Source: Marinomonas primoryensis (GTDB lineage: Bacteria > Pseudomonadota > Gammaproteobacteria > Pseudomonadales > Marinomonadaceae). Taken from it: a DNA stretch of 64,000 bases. The stretch spans positions 482,001 to 546,000 of the forward strand of contig NZ_CP054301.1 of the NCBI RefSeq assembly GCF_013372285.1. The letters run 5' to 3'. The position numbers and the translations under genes were made by a program. This document shows, piece after piece, positions 60,310 to 64,000 of this stretch. Numbering within the stretch: the stretch's first letter is position 1; every line of letters begins with the position of its first letter. The notes below the pieces were generated by a model. That model had not been told where the DNA came from. It was given only the letters and a program-made list of their open reading frames with translations, and did no database searches.

Positions 60310-62283
60310 TCAGGCGAGCGGAAGAGAGGTGTTAGAAAGCAATAATGCTTCGACCTCGTCGGCTCTCATGGGTTTCGCGAAATAATAACCTTGCCCATAA
60401 AGGCAGCCCATTTTGATGAGAATATCGGCTTGAGCTTTTGTTTCAATACCTTCTGCAATAGCATTGCAATCGAAGGAGGTTGCCAAGGTAATGGCAGCAG
60501 AAACGATGGCTTGTTTTTTTAAATCTTTTTCAATATCACTAATAAAAGAGCGATCAATTTTTATGTCATTAACATTTAGGTTACTGATGTAAGAAAGGGA
60601 ACTCATCCCTGTGCCAAAATCATCGATAGCCAGAGCTATTCCTGCTCGTTTAAAGTCATCCAGGCGACTCGCTATATAGTCGATGTTGATGCTTGTCGAC
60701 GATTCAATGAGTTCTATTTCTAACTGTTTTGTACCGATTGAATGCTGCTTTAGTAAGGCTAGCGTGAAGTCTAATAAATCGGGATCAAGCAGATTATAAG
60801 GCGATAAGTTAATGGCGATGGGTGTCGATAACCCCTGTGTTTTCCATAGCGCTAATTGCTGAATCGCGCTTTGAATCACATAGCGTCCAAACTCCTGAAC
60901 ACGACCACTTTGCTCAATCAAATCTATAAAATGCACAGGCGCAAGAATCCCATCTGTCGGATGATACCAACGTGCTAATGCCTCAACACCAATGACATTC
61001 CCGCTGTTTAATTCAACTTTAGGCTGGTAGTGGAATTTAATTTGCCATTCTGATAGCGCGCTTTCGAGGTCTGCACGTAGCCGTAATCGTTGGTGGCCGA
61101 GTTGAGTGTTTCGTTCACTGAATATGCTCCAGCCACTGCGTTTTTGCTTGGCTTCATACATGGCAATGTCTGCGCACACCATCAGTGATTCAGCGTCTTT
61201 TGCATGACTTGGGTAGTGCGCAAGGCCAATACTGGCGCCAGTGTTAACCGACAGTTTATGGATCATAATAGGCTCATTACAGACGTCTATTAATTTCTGA
61301 GCGAGTTTATGAGCCTCTTCTATTTCTAAATCAGGTGCCCAAATAATAAATTCATCACCACCTATACGCATGACGGTTTGTGTCGGATTAAGGGCTAAAG
61401 CAAGCTTACGGGAGACTTCTCTGAGTAATAAATCACCTGAAGAGTGGCCAAAAGTATCATTTACTTCTTTAAATTTATCGAGATCTATTGCAAACAGGCA
61501 GCCTCTAGTAGGTGTTTCTAAAGGTGTTTCTAAAGGTGTTTCATTCGTTTTTTCATACTCCGCTGGTGTTTCGGGCATGATGTTTTGCATCATATTGATC
61601 AAATACAACCTGTTTGGTAGGCCGGTCAGCGAATCATAGGTCGCGAGTTTTGCAAGAGCATCATTTTTACTTTGAACTCGTTTACTCATCCAGGATGACA
61701 GTGTGATGGCGAGCCAAAGCGCGAGCCAAAAAACGATGAATGAGGTGATAGATAAACGTTTAGCTATGAGGCTAAGGGCTGCATCAACGCTACTAGCCGC
61801 TTTTATCATGATAATGCTATAACCTTGCCCTTCTACCATTTGCCAAAGAAAGCGTTCCCCATCGACTTTTTCAAGACCATTCACCATGGATGGTCGTTTA
61901 CTCTGTTGTGTTTTCGAAACGATTTTTTCTTTGAGAGTCGTTATTTGAGAAAAGGTCATATTATGATTAAGTGACCAGTCAAGTTCATCCCCATGAACTT
62001 CTACATACAATAGTTCTGTGCGGACATGGTCATTTAAATAGGTAAGTTCAATAAGGTGTTTTAGACGTTGGGTCGCTTCATTGTCTGCTTCGACAAGCTC
62101 GGCGTGAAATAACATAGTTTGTCGATGAAGAGACACGGTTTCTGCTTCTATACCCAGGTCAGAAGAAAGGCGATAAGAAACAACCACATAAATAGACGAC
62201 ACAAACAAGGCAACGCAAAGGCAGACAAGTATCAACCTTAAACGAAATAGTTTGTCTCTCTGTAGCTCTAACAGTGGCGGCAT
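60310..62283 (-). CDS. Membrane GGDEF-EAL c-di-GMP enzyme
   Basis: A 657-residue two-helix membrane protein. TM1 is at about 14-36 (LILVCLCVALFVSSIYVVV). A periplasmic loop follows, and TM2 is at about 180-202 (ITSFIVFWLALWLAITLSSW). The GGDEF domain (about 220-390) has an intact RIGGDEFIIWAP and an inhibitory-site candidate upstream. The EAL domain (about 400-645) is complete: YQPKVELNSGNVIGVEALAR, INLSPYNLLD, EIELIESSTS, AIDDFGTGMSSLSY, DIKIDRSFISDI, AIAEGIETKAQ and GQGYYFAKP. Both synthesis and hydrolysis are possible from sequence. A short in-frame repeat lies between TM2 and GGDEF. Confidence 0.9.
   Translation of the reverse strand: MPPLLELQRDKLFRLRLILVCLCVALFVSSIYVVVSYRLSSDLGIEAETVSLHRQTMLFHAELVEADNEATQRLKHLIELTYLNDHVRTELLYVEVHGDELDWSLNHNMTFSQITTLKEKIVSKTQQSKRPSMVNGLEKVDGERFLWQMVEGQGYSIIMIKAASSVDAALSLIAKRLSITSFIVFWLALWLAITLSSWMSKRVQSKNDALAKLATYDSLTGLPNRLYLINMMQNIMPETPAEYEKTNETPLETPLETPTRGCLFAIDLDKFKEVNDTFGHSSGDLLLREVSRKLALALNPTQTVMRIGGDEFIIWAPDLEIEEAHKLAQKLIDVCNEPIMIHKLSVNTGASIGLAHYPSHAKDAESLMVCADIAMYEAKQKRSGWSIFSERNTQLGHQRLRLRADLESALSEWQIKFHYQPKVELNSGNVIGVEALARWYHPTDGILAPVHFIDLIEQSGRVQEFGRYVIQSAIQQLALWKTQGLSTPIAINLSPYNLLDPDLLDFTLALLKQHSIGTKQLEIELIESSTSINIDYIASRLDDFKRAGIALAIDDFGTGMSSLSYISNLNVNDIKIDRSFISDIEKDLKKQAIVSAAITLATSFDCNAIAEGIETKAQADILIKMGCLYGQGYYFAKPMRADEVEALLLSNTSLPLA
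61510..61542 (+). repeat. Short in-frame 12-bp tandem repeat in the GGDEF-EAL gene
   Basis: The unit AGGTGTTTCTAA occurs 2.75 times in a row. On the coding (minus) strand it gives a Glu-Thr-Pro-Leu repeat just before the GGDEF domain, so copy-number change would alter linker length without shifting the frame. Confidence 0.75.
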
Positions 62284-62314
62284 GCAATTCCAAAGGATTG
62301 GAGGAATGTATTAT

Positions 62315-62524
62315 TTATTTTTTACATGTACTAATGCCTGCTAAATGATAAACAGGACACCATCCAGAAATGAGAGAAACCAAATTAAGCACCCCAAAGA
62401 TGGCTAATAATATTTCTAATATAGGCTCTTGAAGATAACTGTTATTTAATAGTAAAAAACCAATAATAACAATTCCTATCACGCCTCTTGCTATGCGATC
62501 GATAGGGTGTAGGTTCTTCATCAT
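62315..62524 (-). CDS. DUF2892 (YgaP-like) small membrane protein
   Basis: A 69-residue inner-membrane protein. It has the DUF2892 pattern NLHPIDRIARGVIGIVIIGF, a second hydrophobic helix ILLAIFGVLNLVSLISG and a conserved CPVYHLAGISTCKK end with a Cys-Pro. It is 31 bp downstream of, and in line with, the GGDEF-EAL gene's start side (both minus strand), so the two could be co-transcribed. The role of the family is not established; some members are fused to rhodanese. Confidence 0.85.
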   Translation of the reverse strand: MMKNLHPIDRIARGVIGIVIIGFLLLNNSYLQEPILEILLAIFGVLNLVSLISGWCPVYHLAGISTCKK

Positions 62525-62673
62525 TGTGTCTCTCCAGTTGATTTTACATATTCTACCATTAGCGTAAATTATCTTCTCGCTAGAAAAAAAACAATGTTAA
62601 GACTGTAAAGAAATGCGTACCTATGTAATGGGTACTTTCATATGTTTTTTTATGCTTAATGCGTTTTGAAAAA

Positions 62674-63232
62674 TTATAAATCTAAACGCGTTTTTATAAA
62701 ATTTAAAAAGGCTTCAATACGAGAAGCCAGTTTGGTGTGCTTGTAATACACGGCTTGAACTTGTTCTCTAGGGTTTGGACGGTCGATGGATTCAGTAAGT
62801 AAGCTCACTAATTTACCTGCTCTAATATCTTTATAAATCATGAAATTAGAGAGTAAAGCAATACCATTGCCTGCTAAGCATAGTTGACGAATGGTTTCGC
62901 CACTGCTGGCTTTAATATGTCTGGTGAGGCCACCAAATGAAGAGGGCTTCGGGCTAGCAAGTTGGCGTGTAATCCAGAGTCCATTAATCCGCCAATTCGA
63001 ATCGTCAGGTCGGACTTGAATTCGGGTTCTATCAAATCGGTAAAGCTTTCATTCGATACTAATTCAAGCTCGATGTCTGGGTATGTCGCTCTAAAAGGTT
63101 TAACCAGTGGCACCAATTGATGAAGCACAAAAGGGCTGGCTGCATCCATTCGTAATCGCCCACTGGGGCGCATTTTTTTGCTCCGTTAACGCCAATTCGG
63201 CGACGGCAATTTGTTCCATAGCGTGACGAATA
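62674..63232 (-). pseudogene. Decayed LysR regulator gene
   Basis: Pieces of one LysR effector domain are visible in different frames. AEQ-type helix end MEQIAVAELALTEQ is followed, after a one-base shift in a run of seven A (63174-63180), by MRPSGRLRMDAASPFVLHQL. At the other end IKASSGETIRQLCLAGNGIA to LNFIKTRLDL is in a further frame. About 50-60 codons of the middle are missing where LVASPDILK runs into the second segment. The N-terminal HTH is also gone. It cannot give a working regulator. Confidence 0.82.
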
Positions 63233-63457
63233 ACCTTTAAAATCACCAAGTACGAGCCAGGTTAAGCAAATGTCTTTGCTTTTGCATTAACCCGATTAAG
63301 TGGTTTTTTAGACAAAATAGATTGTGTTCTCACTTAAGAAAAGTGTCTTTAAATAGCATGGTCACGATCAAGAAAACATAACTTAATGTAGAAATAAGCG
63401 GCTGTCTGTTGCAGGTTAGTCGCTTACGATGTGATTAAAATTGAATAAACGACGGCA
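63233..63457. other. Non-coding interval with no recognised element
   Basis: 225 bp between the LysR relic and the TetR gene. It probably holds lost LysR N-terminal sequence, but I could not recognise any of it. Confidence 0.4.
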
Positions 63458-64000
63458 TTACTTTGGCGCAAATGTCACCCCTTGCTTAAATGCCACAATG
63501 AGCGTTGAAATGACTCGGCGCATGGCATCCTCTCTTAATAACCCCGCTTTTGCAGACGCTTCTACATGCGCTGGATGAATGAAAACGGTAACCGCATCAC
63601 GCACCACATTTGCTGCCGCGAAAACATCATCAATGTAGAATTCTTTGTTTCGTACGCCATCTGAAAGGATGGTAGACAAAAGTTGGGTCATCACTTCGGT
63701 GTAATTTCGAATGATATCTGGTCGCTCTGTCACCACTCGTTTATATAGCTGATACAGCTCTGCGTCATTTTTGAAGCGTTGAAGTTTGCGTTGATGAAGC
63801 GCCACAATCAGTCCTTCCAGCCGTTCGGATGCGGGTAGAGGAGCCTCTACATAAGAGCGAGCCAATTTTGTTTCGTCATGTATGGTTGCGATAACTATGG
63901 CTTCGAACACTTCGGCTTTTGAACGGAAATGACGATAAATGGTCGTATGTGATGTGCCGAGCACTTTGGCAATGTCTACAACGTTTGTTTTTGCTGCGCC
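63458..64000 (-). CDS. TetR-family regulator, N-terminus outside the window
   Basis: The visible 180 residues contain the end of the HTH (VVDIAKVLGTSHTTIYRHFR, then SKAEVFEAIV), followed by an all-helical ligand domain (AFKQGVTFAPK at the C-terminus). The frame is open to the window edge (NVVDIAKV before the internal GTG at 63964), so the true start lies beyond 64000. TetR proteins usually repress an adjacent efflux or enzyme gene; that neighbour is not visible here. Confidence 0.88.
   Translation of the reverse strand, partial: GAAKTNVVDIAKVLGTSHTTIYRHFRSKAEVFEAIVIATIHDETKLARSYVEAPLPASERLEGLIVALHQRKLQRFKNDAELYQLYKRVVTERPDIIRNYTEVMTQLLSTILSDGVRNKEFYIDDVFAAANVVRDAVTVFIHPAHVEASAKAGLLREDAMRRVISTLIVAFKQGVTFAPK

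Noticed and set aside
1..64000. CRISPR arrays, tRNA or rRNA genes, prophage
   Set aside because: No regularly spaced repeats, RNA-gene signatures or phage structural genes were seen; small repeats present are local only.

Overview
The window looks like part of the chromosome of a marine gammaproteobacterium of the Oceanospirillales type, most like Marinomonas. This is an inference from moderate-to-low GC, the mix of aromatic-acid catabolism, a Pseudomonas-type hut pathway with HutF/HutG, tripartite tricarboxylate transport, many LysR regulators and several c-di-GMP and chemotaxis proteins. No rRNA, tRNA or CRISPR array was seen.

Layout. (1) 1-18.2 kb is a catabolic region for quinate/shikimate and protocatechuate. 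It holds the end of a protocatechuate 4,5-dioxygenase beta gene, ligC, a tandem-HTH LysR regulator, an AroE-like quinate/shikimate dehydrogenase, a GntR regulator, two AEC carriers, a type II dehydroquinase, a PcaQ-like LysR, a QuiC-type dehydroshikimate dehydratase and a TctCBA transporter. Read together: quinate/shikimate -> dehydroquinate/dehydroshikimate -> protocatechuate -> 4,5-cleavage -> LigC. Within this region an IS3-family element (1427-2660, 3-bp target duplication) splits a PAS-PAS chemoreceptor gene whose frame would be exactly restored by excision. (2) 18.4-22 kb holds a prolidase, small membrane proteins and a cytochrome b561-like protein. (3) 22-31.2 kb is a complete histidine utilisation locus (hutC, hutD-hutF on the opposite strand, hutU-hutH-hutI-hutG). 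Two copies of a TTGTATATACAA-type palindrome in the divergent hutF/hutU region are good HutC operator candidates. (4) 31.2-37.5 kb holds two nitroreductases, a LysR, a degenerate Cache-domain receptor and a CSS-motif EAL phosphodiesterase.

(5) 37.7-52.3 kb is a 17-gene, tightly overlapping minus-strand operon for an aryl polyene-type pigment (type II PKS/FAS hybrid). It has two ACPs, an AMP-ligase fused to a hotdog dehydratase, a glycosyltransferase and a separate acyltransferase, a thioesterase, a LolA-like carrier, an MMPL exporter, a halogenase-like flavoprotein, a lipoprotein, ketosynthases, a ketoreductase and a second dehydratase. A phosphopantetheinyl transferase that could activate the ACPs lies just beyond it. 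This is the most notable system in the window. The class is known, but the ligase-dehydratase fusion, the separate GT and AT genes and the absence of a methyltransferase or aryl ammonia-lyase are distinctive. (6) 52.7-64 kb holds mixed housekeeping and stress genes (MsrA, Fpr, YghU-type GST, an outer-membrane barrel), two EAL-domain c-di-GMP proteins, a decayed LysR pseudogene and the 3' part of a TetR regulator running off the end.
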